22,480 bases of DNA, taken from a virus. The notes under the pieces are model-generated. The model had not been told where the DNA came from. It made no database searches and worked only from the letters and a program-made list of their open reading frames with translations. Each line of letters starts with the position of its first letter. The stretch's first letter is position 1. Both the position numbers and the translations under genes were made by a program. The DNA is taken from positions 1 to 22,480 of IMG/VR virus record IMGVR_UViG_3300046804_005676, one strand, 5' to 3'. Of this stretch, positions 7,353 through 17,000 are shown in pieces.

Positions 7353-10300
7353 TTAAGATAAAGTGAATAAATAACATTCCCACAAATCAGAATTTTTGCT
7401 ACCATATACGAAAGATGCTCCGTAATTATTAGACCAACTTGACGCCCATCCAGCTTTTCCGTGTTTTCCACCTTGCATAGACAAGTTATACGCGTTTTCT
7501 CCATGATAAATTTGAGTGTGTCCGTATATGTATGCGTAATTGTGATCTCTAACCGATGAAACTGGTTTTAAAGATGCGTAATTTATTATATCTCCGATTG
7601 CTCTAGGTCTATTTATCTCAGTTATTAATTGAGATTTTGTCATGCTTCCTAAACTTTGCATCTTATATCCTAACTGTTGCAATCTTTGTCTATAAGATGA
7701 ATCATTCGCGTTTCCTCCAGCGTGAACAAGACCTGGTAAATTAGACTCTCCGCGAAGAGCTTTTACGTAAGAATTAGCTATTGAATATGTATAGTACGCA
7801 CATAATCCAGAAGCTCCACCGCTTTTAAACACAGCGCTCATTGCTGCTGTCATTGCAGAAGCTGATCCTCCTGATCCTCCCGTTCCAGGAACATACGGCG
7901 GATTGCTATTTGGTGGTACATCTTCTTTTACGTATCCTACATTATCCATGCCTTCTACTTGACCTTGTGCTAAAGCATTCGTATTAAAGAATTTAGTACT
8001 TGTGTAATAATCGTATCGATCTTTCATAAAGAACATATTGGCTTTAACTGAAGTTTCCCAATTATTATTTGATATTGAATGATCTAATCCAATCACTACG
8101 AATCCTACTTTTTTACCACTCGCGTCCTCAAATCTTTCGTAAGCTCTAGGTAAAAGTTGTTTCGGTATTTCAAAAGCATGACCCATTGCAAGTCCAGATA
8201 TTCCGTCTGTAGTAAAATTAACAGATACTGGTATCATAGCCGAGGCTCTTGTGGCGTTTCTTTCCGCTTTTTTATCATTCATTCTCTCTACATAATAGTT
8301 TACCGCCTGATCGATGTTGTCCAATTTGGGTTGATCTGTTTTAAATATACTATTCATGTAATCGTTAAATGCTCTCGCCGCTTTTATTTCGCCTTTGTGT
8401 ATAGTATCGCTGCCAGCATCTATTATTCTAGTTTGATTAACGTACCTATTAATATAATTCATATTATATTGACCAAAAGGAGAAGCGTCTTTACCCGCGT
8501 CGGATTTCTTATCAGAATTTGCTGATATCGCTAGCATATTCGATAATTTGGTACTAACTTCTGTTTTTATATTTAGAGATTTCGCTATTGATTTTCTACC
8601 GTAGAGAGGTAATACAGAACTATTTTTGTCTATATCAACGTCTCCATACATTTGCTGACCTTTACTTCCTCCATAACTTCTGACGTACTGCTCTCCGTAT
8701 CCTAATGGTGAGGACTGGTCATCAACAATGAATAAACAATTTGATGGATCTGAATACGCCAGTCTAAATACATTTATATCTCCTAAACTTTTGCCTAAAT
8801 CTGTTATTAATTGTTGCAAAAATGGCTTTAAATAAACTCCATGAGAATCATCGCTGTTGGATTGATTAGCACACAATTGTAATAAGTAATCAACGTTAAC
8901 CAATACTTTCATAATTCTACCGCTCCATGCCCCAGTTGATAAATTTGTAGGATCTTTAAATTCCGGAAGATATGCCGATATTTTATCTTCTGATTCTGGT
9001 TTAAATAATGGGGTTGGTGGATCTTCTCCATCATCCTCTGATTCTATTTTAGTAGCTAAGTCTTTCTGTATTGTTATGCACTCTAATGCCTTTTCTCCTA
9101 AAAGATCTCCTATTTCTGATGCTGATTTTCCTGATTGAGCTAATTGCTGAGCTTCTTGAGCAAGTTTACTTTCGTTTAAAAAATCCTGATTGAATAAAGA
9201 TCTGTATTCCGAATTTGTTGCTCGAAACTGTATTAGAAATTTCATTATATCAACAGAAAGTTGTAAAGATGTCGATAAACATAGGTTAGTGTGAGTGTTA
9301 AAATCTACATACAGTAATGGAGTTTGATTTTTTGAAGTAGGTCCATTGTCTTTTGAAGGTCCACTTGTAGAATTAGAAGTTTGAGATTTGGGAGAATCAT
9401 ATAATAGACACATATGATTTATTGCCATTAATAGTAAATCTAATCTGATATATACGGGGTGATTTATATCAATGCCTTTTAAAACTTCTGTATTAATATC
9501 ATAAGGTATAACCCAAGATTGAAACATGCCTTTAAAATCACACACTTGTAATTTTTTAGATTTTACGAAAGCTTCTGGGTCTGCTGCGTGCATTAGATTG
9601 TGATTAAATCCATACGCTGCAAAACTTAAAAGTCTATCTATTTTATTAGCATCTTTTTTTAATCCCTTTTTTATAAATTCTGAGGTATCATCATAATCTT
9701 TTTCTGAATTCTCTAAAAAATTCTTTATATTTTCAGTAAAAAGTCCATTACTAAACAATTGATCTATTACGCTAGAAGTCGCTAAGTTAGGAATAGATAC
9801 TTCTCTAAAATCAAAATTTGGATTTGCATTTGAATTTCCCGATGTAACTGCATAATTTAGCGAATACAATTGTATAGATCTCAAAAAAGTTTCTAAACCT
9901 GAGCTGTATTTGAGACCTTCTTCTTTAACTGCTTGTTCTGCTTGAATCTTTATCTCTTCTGCTGCTTTTGCGGCTTCTTCTTCTTGTTTTTTCTTCTCCG
10001 CAGCCGCTTCTTTATCTAAATAGTCTTGTGTAATTAATGAGCCAGGTTTTGGTTTTGTTGCGGATAGAAATGAAAAGTCAGTGGTGTCTATAGTACAAAG
10101 CAACTCGGTTTCGGTAGTAGTCGCGTTGAGATTTTGACTGATTAGTCCTTCCCGCCAAGCTGTATGTGTTTGCTTACTTGATATATTACAGCCTATCGTT
10201 GAAGAAAGTCCCTGTTTTGTTTTTAAATAACTTACTCCTCCTATTGGACCTCTTTGCTCATTTGGATCACTTGTAGTTTGTAAGAATATATTCAATTTTG

Positions 10301-12068
10301 GAATACCATTGGAAAAATTAGTACCATTTTTTAATGGCATTATAGATGTTCTTAATAAACAATTTGCCCAATCTCTAAGATCAGAATGTAATGTTGCGCC
10401 TTTTGGACCCTGTGCTATAATAGAACTAAGTCTATCATAGGCTACTCGACTATCGTCGTTTCTTACACCATACCATGTGTCTATACCTCCGGACGAATCC
10501 ATACTTTTTATGGGCGTTAAATAGACACTGTCTCCTTGTTTTGATATAAATGGAGATTTTAACGGAATACTCATGTAATAGTGATAAGTCGATCCGTTGT
10601 TGCTCTTTGCGAGAGATTCTGCGATGATTTCTCCAAAGTTGCCTGCGCTTTCTCCAAGTTTAAAGTTATAAGTTAATCGAACTTTAGAACCAGTATAAAT
10701 AAATATAGCCACAGGTCCAATAATGGCTTTTGGGGTTAAAGCCTCAAATGAATTTATAGTTGCAATAGCTTCTTCCACATTTTTTGCGAAGTAGTAAAAT
10801 TTACTTCCGTCAAATTTAGTATCTTCTTTAGAAAGAGATTCTTCTTCTTTTCCTAACGGTATAATAACACCTAAATCTCTATACATTGCGGCCTGGACAT
10901 TGACCGAATTTGCAAGCACTACTCCGTTAGTTTTTGCGGCTATTTGTGCACTAGTGTTGTTTGAAGTTGGTACAGTATAATCTAATATATTACCGGTTCC
11001 ATTGTTAGATGTAAAAACTTCATCTATGGTTTGAGCTTTTGTGCCTTCAACCGTTTGACCATTAACAACTGTTACAATTGGCGCTTTATTTGCTGCTGCT
11101 TCTTCTTGTTGTTGTTTACGTAATTCTTCCTCTTTGTACTTTCTTAAGAGACTATAAAACTGTTCTATTAACTCTTTTTTAAAATCAGGTATCTTTGATG
11201 ATATGTTTATTTTCGCCGAGTCTGCAAGAGCTCCCAAACCTATCATTTTTATTGTGCAATCGTATCCTCCATCTTGATTAAAATCAAAATTAAATTGAGT
11301 ACACATTCCCAACATGGCATCATAATTGCCATCGTACTCTTCTTTCTTTTCGGAAATTTTTCTATTTAACTCTTCTTTTGTTATTCCTGGAGCAAATGGA
11401 TCGACTGTGACTCCCATTTGTTTCAACTTAGCGTCTTTGTTTGAGTAGTAGTATGCGTGTCCCCATTCCAAAAACATTAAATACCCCATTTTAAAGTATA
11501 AAGCATCTATAATATCTAATTGATCTTTGGTCCATACTTTAAAACTAATAGTGGCTTGTCTAACCGATCCCAATCTTCCTTGTGTTTGTATTTTTGCTTC
11601 AGTTATGCCTGGCATTGGTCTATAGCCTTGTGATTTAATTTCATCCATGCTGGCAATGTTGCCATAGGCCCCTAATGCACTTTCTTCGTTTCCGTCTGTT
11701 AAACTACTTCTAAAACCATATTTGAATCCAGAATCGCTGGATTGATAAATTGACGTTCCTGCTGAAAGCACATAATACTTTGCCAAAGAACTGCCATCAG
11801 TTAGTTTTACATTAGCAGGAACTATTCTTTTAAAGTATTCTAAATCTTCTCCAACCACATCAACTGATGATACTAATCTTGCCCAACCTGTCTTGTTTTC
11901 TAAATATTTTATATTGTCTGTGGATCTAGAATAGTCATATACACCTTCCACTGCATCACCAGTAACACTTGAGTTTTTTGCAGCACGAATTTGCAATTGC
12001 GCTCTAACTTGTAGAGGCAATCTAACTCCCATTACGTTACTTACTTTATTACTTAATCCTTCAGCCAT
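7353..12068 (-). CDS. Giant baseplate hub-like tail protein with C-terminal CHAP/NlpC-P60-type hydrolase
   Basis: A 1571-aa tail protein. The N-terminal part (about 165-210) has RLGSVRQATISFKVW followed by LMFLEWGHAYYY, a pattern I associate with T4-like baseplate proteins. Two Lys/Glu/Ala/Gln-rich predicted coiled coils lie at about 303-323 and 680-720. A hub-like segment around 1300-1360 reads FEIPKQLLP, then GFVVIGLDHSISNNNWETS, a pattern seen in hub/gp27-like proteins. A Gly/Ser/Pro linker (about 1385-1400) leads to the terminal domain: GLCAYYTYS with candidate nucleophile C1423, GDIINYAS (about 1492-1499), and YGHTQIYHG with candidate base H1517. This Cys...GDI...GH-x-x-IY-x-G order is typical of CHAP and NlpC/P60 peptidoglycan hydrolases. 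The likely role is a central baseplate component that opens the cell wall during injection, analogous to the T4 gp5 lysozyme but with a different enzyme. It starts 1 nt after the LysM gene stop. Confidence 0.78.
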   Translation of the reverse strand: MAEGLSNKVSNVMGVRLPLQVRAQLQIRAAKNSSVTGDAVEGVYDYSRSTDNIKYLENKTGWARLVSSVDVVGEDLEYFKRIVPANVKLTDGSSLAKYYVLSAGTSIYQSSDSGFKYGFRSSLTDGNEESALGAYGNIASMDEIKSQGYRPMPGITEAKIQTQGRLGSVRQATISFKVWTKDQLDIIDALYFKMGYLMFLEWGHAYYYSNKDAKLKQMGVTVDPFAPGITKEELNRKISEKKEEYDGNYDAMLGMCTQFNFDFNQDGGYDCTIKMIGLGALADSAKINISSKIPDFKKELIEQFYSLLRKYKEEELRKQQQEEAAANKAPIVTVVNGQTVEGTKAQTIDEVFTSNNGTGNILDYTVPTSNNTSAQIAAKTNGVVLANSVNVQAAMYRDLGVIIPLGKEEESLSKEDTKFDGSKFYYFAKNVEEAIATINSFEALTPKAIIGPVAIFIYTGSKVRLTYNFKLGESAGNFGEIIAESLAKSNNGSTYHYYMSIPLKSPFISKQGDSVYLTPIKSMDSSGGIDTWYGVRNDDSRVAYDRLSSIIAQGPKGATLHSDLRDWANCLLRTSIMPLKNGTNFSNGIPKLNIFLQTTSDPNEQRGPIGGVSYLKTKQGLSSTIGCNISSKQTHTAWREGLISQNLNATTTETELLCTIDTTDFSFLSATKPKPGSLITQDYLDKEAAAEKKKQEEEAAKAAEEIKIQAEQAVKEEGLKYSSGLETFLRSIQLYSLNYAVTSGNSNANPNFDFREVSIPNLATSSVIDQLFSNGLFTENIKNFLENSEKDYDDTSEFIKKGLKKDANKIDRLLSFAAYGFNHNLMHAADPEAFVKSKKLQVCDFKGMFQSWVIPYDINTEVLKGIDINHPVYIRLDLLLMAINHMCLLYDSPKSQTSNSTSGPSKDNGPTSKNQTPLLYVDFNTHTNLCLSTSLQLSVDIMKFLIQFRATNSEYRSLFNQDFLNESKLAQEAQQLAQSGKSASEIGDLLGEKALECITIQKDLATKIESEDDGEDPPTPLFKPESEDKISAYLPEFKDPTNLSTGAWSGRIMKVLVNVDYLLQLCANQSNSDDSHGVYLKPFLQQLITDLGKSLGDINVFRLAYSDPSNCLFIVDDQSSPLGYGEQYVRSYGGSKGQQMYGDVDIDKNSSVLPLYGRKSIAKSLNIKTEVSTKLSNMLAISANSDKKSDAGKDASPFGQYNMNYINRYVNQTRIIDAGSDTIHKGEIKAARAFNDYMNSIFKTDQPKLDNIDQAVNYYVERMNDKKAERNATRASAMIPVSVNFTTDGISGLAMGHAFEIPKQLLPRAYERFEDASGKKVGFVVIGLDHSISNNNWETSVKANMFFMKDRYDYYTSTKFFNTNALAQGQVEGMDNVGYVKEDVPPNSNPPYVPGTGGSGGSASAMTAAMSAVFKSGGASGLCAYYTYSIANSYVKALRGESNLPGLVHAGGNANDSSYRQRLQQLGYKMQSLGSMTKSQLITEINRPRAIGDIINYASLKPVSSVRDHNYAYIYGHTQIYHGENAYNLSMQGGKHGKAGWASSWSNNYGASFVYGSKNSDLWECYLFTLS

Positions 12069-12069
12069 A

Positions 12070-12378
12070 TTATCGAAGTCCGTTTATTGCATTAAATCTA
12101 TTTATCGCAGATTCTATATTTGATGGTAATCTTAATTGCATTCCAACTGGGGGATATATTGAATCGCCAGGTAAATTATTTGCTGATGCTATTACCCACC
12201 AGAGATTCTGATCTTTATATATATCAAACGCGAGTAAATCTAATCTATCTCCTACAGTAGTTATTACGTAATTATCGTTGTTTGATAGAGGAATATCTGG
12301 GTATATAGCATTAACAAAATAAGTGGTGCTATTTCCCGATAGTTTAGTTTTTCTTATATTTTCGTATCGGTAAGACAT
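12070..12378 (-). CDS. LysM-domain baseplate wedge protein, gp53-like
   Basis: A 102-aa protein. Residues 42-84 form a LysM-type module: VGDRLDLLAFDIYKDQ, LWWVIASANNL, then IYPPVGMQLRLP. The GD-x-x-D-x-LA...LWW-x-I-A...N...I-x-P-G-x-x-L-x-x-P layout is shared by phage tail protein X and T4 gp53-like baseplate wedge proteins. It would act as a small structural connector in the baseplate. It lies 6 nt after the 561-aa gene and 1 nt before the hub gene, with overlapping start/stop signals implying coupled translation. Family assignment is good; exact equivalence to gp53 is inferred from size, domain and neighbours. Confidence 0.82.
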   Translation of the reverse strand: MSYRYENIRKTKLSGNSTTYFVNAIYPDIPLSNNDNYVITTVGDRLDLLAFDIYKDQNLWWVIASANNLPGDSIYPPVGMQLRLPSNIESAINRFNAINGLR

Positions 12379-12384
12379 GCATTA

Positions 12385-14070
12385 TTAATTTATTGAATTT
12401 TCTCCTGTTTTATATAGTGGCTCTCCTATGAATTTTGTGTATGTAAGAGTTTCTTTCGCTCTCTGCGGCAAAGTTTTTTCTATTATTTTATAATCAAAAC
12501 TCACATTTATAAAATGGGGTAATTGAGAACCCTCTTCTACTTCCCATGAGCTTTTATCGTCTACTGTTAAATTCATACTCTCTAAAAATCCATAAGCTCT
12601 ATATAAATAATCTCCTATTGTTAATCTCATTAAAGGAGCTCTCATAAATTGAGTGTTCAAATTATAGTCAGGGTATAATTGTGAAATTAAATAATTTAAT
12701 TTATTATACGTTACTTTAAGTTCTTGGTGCGAACCTATTCCTATTTTAAAACTAGTGCCAAAAGTTCGATCAACACCTTGGTATGTATAAAAATTTTCCC
12801 CTCTTCCTAAATACTTAAAACCATTCCAACTTGCTTTATGACTATCGTTTATTGATCCAAGGTGTGCTCTAAATATTATAGCGTCGTTTTGTAATTCATA
12901 ATCATTACTTATACACTCAAAAACAAACTTTATCATATCATCGTTTGGTTTCGTTGATAGATCTAATTTATTTGCTGTTTTATTTTCTATGTAATATGCG
13001 CTATTATCAGGATCCCAAGGTCGCTTACTATTATCAAAGCTAAATGGACGTAATGTATTAATTCTATCGACTCTATTATCATAAAATCTTTTATCGATAG
13101 CATCTGTAGCATAAGATCCAGAAAGTTTCTTTCCTGCGTAATTTGGTATCTTATCTCTAAAATCAGAAAAATTAGAAATTACAGATTTTGCACCGGTTCT
13201 AGATGGTCCGGACTCGTTCATTAGATTGTCGTAAGTATATGTCAATTTATTCATGACTACTTGACTTCCCTCTATGTATGCACCTTTTTTTTCATCTACT
13301 GTAACATTAGTAGTGTCATAAGCTCTTCTAATTGTTGTAGAACCTACTCCGTAGACTGACCCAGGACCTCCCAAATAGTCGAAAAGATTCGTTCTATTGG
13401 TTGATATTCCTAAAAGATTTATTGTGTTAAAATCGTTTATTTTAGACAGAGGATCTTGATCTCTACCTGATAATTTTAATTGTCGAAGAATAAGTAATCT
13501 ATTTACGCCTTCTATCTCTACCGAATTCAATAAAAGCTCTTCTTTCATTACGTCTTTATAGAACTTTTCTCGAGGATTAAAAGGTAGTGATCCCGCCCTA
13601 TTTAGAAAAACTCCGTTTCCCATATATTGAACGGATGTAAGAGTGTTTCTTCCTTGATTATATAGTCTAGTGTTTTGTATTAATCCAGGCATCTCTTCTA
13701 ATTTGAAGCTTGGATTAACTTCTGAGGTTTGAATTCTTGGATTAGATAGTTGTAAACCCGTTTGTTTTCTTATGAATGCTGGACCTCTTTCGCCGTCTTT
13801 TAAGAATTTCTCTATTCTCTCTTTATCTATTTGATTTGCTATAGTTGAGCTACCTAAACCATTGGAAAGTTGTTGTAAAAATCCACCACCTCTCACAGGA
13901 AAATCGTGAGTCGTTTTATTTGCAATAAAAAAAGATTTGTACGGTTCCGGAACCAGAGAACCTTCGTCTCTGGGAAATTGAATATACGGTTGATTTGAAC
14001 TTCCTCCGTTTAATCTATCTCTTCCGAATTTTAAATCTTTTAAATTTGTCTTAAGACTTATTAATGGCAT
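12385..14070 (-). CDS. Baseplate/tail structural protein (561 aa)
   Basis: A soluble 561-aa protein between the tape measure and the LysM baseplate gene. The N-terminal half is Asn/Gly/Arg-rich with a GERGPAFIRKQTGLQLSNPR segment (about 92-111). The C-terminal region (about 422-545) follows a pattern I associate with myovirus baseplate proteins: GRGENFYTYQG-x-x-RTF, then QELKVTYNKLNYLISQLYPDY, then LTIGDYLYRAYGFLESM, then SWEVEEGSQLPHFINVSFDY. That region may be a tube-initiator or hub-type domain. There are no enzymatic motifs. Gene order (tape measure, this gene, LysM gene, hub) supports a baseplate role; I cannot match it to a specific T4 gene product. Confidence 0.72.
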   Translation of the reverse strand: MPLISLKTNLKDLKFGRDRLNGGSSNQPYIQFPRDEGSLVPEPYKSFFIANKTTHDFPVRGGGFLQQLSNGLGSSTIANQIDKERIEKFLKDGERGPAFIRKQTGLQLSNPRIQTSEVNPSFKLEEMPGLIQNTRLYNQGRNTLTSVQYMGNGVFLNRAGSLPFNPREKFYKDVMKEELLLNSVEIEGVNRLLILRQLKLSGRDQDPLSKINDFNTINLLGISTNRTNLFDYLGGPGSVYGVGSTTIRRAYDTTNVTVDEKKGAYIEGSQVVMNKLTYTYDNLMNESGPSRTGAKSVISNFSDFRDKIPNYAGKKLSGSYATDAIDKRFYDNRVDRINTLRPFSFDNSKRPWDPDNSAYYIENKTANKLDLSTKPNDDMIKFVFECISNDYELQNDAIIFRAHLGSINDSHKASWNGFKYLGRGENFYTYQGVDRTFGTSFKIGIGSHQELKVTYNKLNYLISQLYPDYNLNTQFMRAPLMRLTIGDYLYRAYGFLESMNLTVDDKSSWEVEEGSQLPHFINVSFDYKIIEKTLPQRAKETLTYTKFIGEPLYKTGENSIN

Positions 14071-14081
14071 TTTTATTATGT

Positions 14082-17000
14082 TTAGCTTTTTCTAACATTT
14101 GCGGCAATTTTTGAAGACTCTGCGTACGTTGATGGATCATTATTAACAACTTTAGATAGAGATTTACCCGTGATTGGATCGATGTTATTAACGACTGTCA
14201 CGTTTGTTGTGCCCTGTCCTCTTTCTACGTCTTTTTTTGTTGAAACTAAAGCTGTATTTACAGTTTTTTGAGTTTCAGCGGCTTGATTCATGGGCTTTAT
14301 TTCTTCTGCTGCTTCTTTTATAGCGGGTAATGCTTGCATACCGCCACCTGCACTACCACCGGATTCTCCGCCACCGCCACCGCCGACTTGAGATAAATAA
14401 CCAAATAGCATTGTAGCAGCTATTCCTCCTAAAATTGGACCTATTAATCCCCCTGCTCCGGTAACTTTTGCTATTGCATTCACTATACTAAATCCTGTGT
14501 TTACTTTTTCTTTGGCGCCTGACGCTGCGCTGGTTGCGAGATTTTGTTTAGATAGACCAAGTCTTGTTTGATCTACTGTTTTACCAACTTGATTTGTAGC
14601 TAAACTAATTTTTTCCGTAGTAGATTCTTGTTGAGCCAACATTTTTTTCATTTTCTTCTTTGAAACTCTTTGTCCATCTACTATGTTTCCTTTTTTTTCC
14701 GTTGCGAGATTGGCTTTATCCGCTACTCCCTCTTGTTTTACAGCCATATTTTTCGCTCTCTGAGTTAACAGACTACCTTTTTCCATTAACCACATTGCGG
14801 CTTTAGTCGCCTTGATTCCGACATACACGCTAGCCAATACTTTAGCTGTTGTAACTATATTATTTATTACGGATTCGATATTTTTTGTATCTGATAACCA
14901 GTTAGCCACTTTTTCTATAAGAGGCATAAATTGCTGCATTGCTTTACCGATCGCTTCATTTATTCTCTCCATTGTAGCCGCCATCTTTTCATTAACAGAT
15001 GCGCTTTCAGCTGATCTTGTGGCTTCAGCTCCCATTATCTTAGCAATCTCGTCGTGCTTCATTCCTCTTTTAACAAGAGCATTGTATTGTTCAACTTCTG
15101 ATTGATGTGCTAATTCGCCAAGTACTTTAGCTTTTTCTTGTTGACGATACATTTCATCCATCTCTTGACGACTCATACCTAACGCATCAGCGTAAGCTTG
15201 TCTTTGAATTACATTCATCTTCTCGTACTGCGCTTGACTTCCGATTTGTTTGTTGAGCTCTTTCATCAAACCACCTGTATCTCCAGCAAGCGCCAGTTCT
15301 CTGGCTTTCGATAGATTTATATCTTTACCTGTTAGCAATTGAGCTTCCATCTCTTTTGTCATGCTCGACTCAAAATCTAGCAACGAATCACCAATCTTAT
15401 CTATTTTGTCAAGGCTTAATCCCATTTTTTTTGCCTCAACAACTGCCGAGGCTAATTCTTTAACGTTGCCTTTAAAATTCATATAGACTGTAGAAGAAAC
15501 TTTAGATATTTCGTCCAATATCTGTTTCTCCGACATTGCCATCTTTAATTCGTATGCTCTTGCTTTTCCCGTTCCTACAACAGTGGCAAACGTATCTCTC
15601 ATCGTTTTACCGTTTTTAGCTGCCGTTAATTGCAACTCTGTCATACTTTCCGCAGAAGCTCCGAATCTTCTCATTATTAGAGTAGATTGCGTGGCAAATT
15701 CTTCAGTAGATGGAGCCATCATACCTAACGCCTCATTCAATTTACCTTGCGTTTCCAACATCTCTTTAGCTGTTAGAGCTAATTGTCCGTTCTTATTCGC
15801 TATCTGTTCATATGTGCCTCTTAGTTTTTCTGCTTGGAATACAGTCATTCCTAAAGCCTTTGCAGTTTCGAAAGATCTTGATTGGTATTCTGTTGCTTTT
15901 TTTACAACAAAAGTTAAAAGTCCAACAATTGATGTAATTTGACCAACTGGATCTTTCAACATATCCCCAAAGGTCTTCATTATAGATCCAACGCCAGCTA
16001 ATGCCACTTGCCATTTGTTTGCGCCTTCTGCAGCTTTTTTCTGCATCGCATCAATGGCTTCGTTAATCTTCATGAATTTACCAACTCCGTAGTGATCTAG
16101 AATTCCACCAACCACTTGCATACTCTTTCCAAAAACTCCCATTTTCTCTATTATAGAAGATTGACGTTTTTCTTCTTCTTTAAGAGCTTGTATAGTCTTA
16201 TCGTGTTGTTTTAATGTCTGACTTACGGATATATATTCCGCTTGCTTTAAAGATACTCCCTTCTGTAATTTTATAACCTGAGCAGATGCGATAGCGCTTG
16301 CTTTTTCTAAATCTTTAATATATTTTTCGTGTGCAGCTGCTTGAGCACCCGTTAAATCTCTACCCTCTATTATGGCTTCATTTAGAGCTTTTTGTGCTAA
16401 ACTTTCTGATTGTATAGCTTTAGATATTTCCTCTTGCTTTTTTAGAGCCTCTTGAGCATCTGGACCCATATCTTCCTCAAGCTGTTTAAGCCTTGCTTGA
16501 GCGAATACTCTTTGTTGAGCGGTTTTATGCATTAATTTCTCCAAATCAGCAAGCATTTCTCCATCTTCCACGGATGCGGCAATAGAGGATTCAATTCCTT
16601 CTCTTGTTTGAATAGCTTTATCTAATAGTTTTATGTTCTCTTTTTGAACTATTGAACTTTGACCCTCATAATCCATTGCCATTTTTGCTGCCTCTTGTAT
16701 TCCTCTAGCAGCTTGAAGCGTTGCTTCCCATGATTTTGGATCTGGATCTCCTGGGCCTGAGACCGTTGATTTATCTTTTGGCGGAGTTGGTCCTTTAGGA
16801 GGTGGAGGCGGAGGCGCAGCACCCGCTGCTTTAGCCACTGTTTCTGGTTTCTCTTTACGCTCTTTCGGCGGCTTAGCTGATTTCGTTATTGACTCAGAAG
16901 ATTCTTTTTTACTTGTCTTTTTAGATTTCTCTTCTGTGATTTTCTTGTGTATAGATAGTGTATCCTCTTGTGATTTTTTTAGTGCTTCTTGTTGTTCTCT

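Noticed and set aside
8157-8525. 122-aa plus-strand ORF
   Set aside because: Lies wholly antisense to the hub gene, has no own leader or recognisable domain, and Cys/Tyr-rich composition typical of a shadow frame.
14812-15105. 97-aa and neighbouring plus-strand ORFs opposite the tape measure
   Set aside because: Antisense to well-supported coding sequence with hydrophobic composition mirroring the helical sense frame; no start signal or family match.
15808-16014. 68-aa minus-strand ORF overlapping the tape measure in another frame
   Set aside because: Trp/Arg/Cys-rich translation without homology-like patterns, wholly inside a gene.
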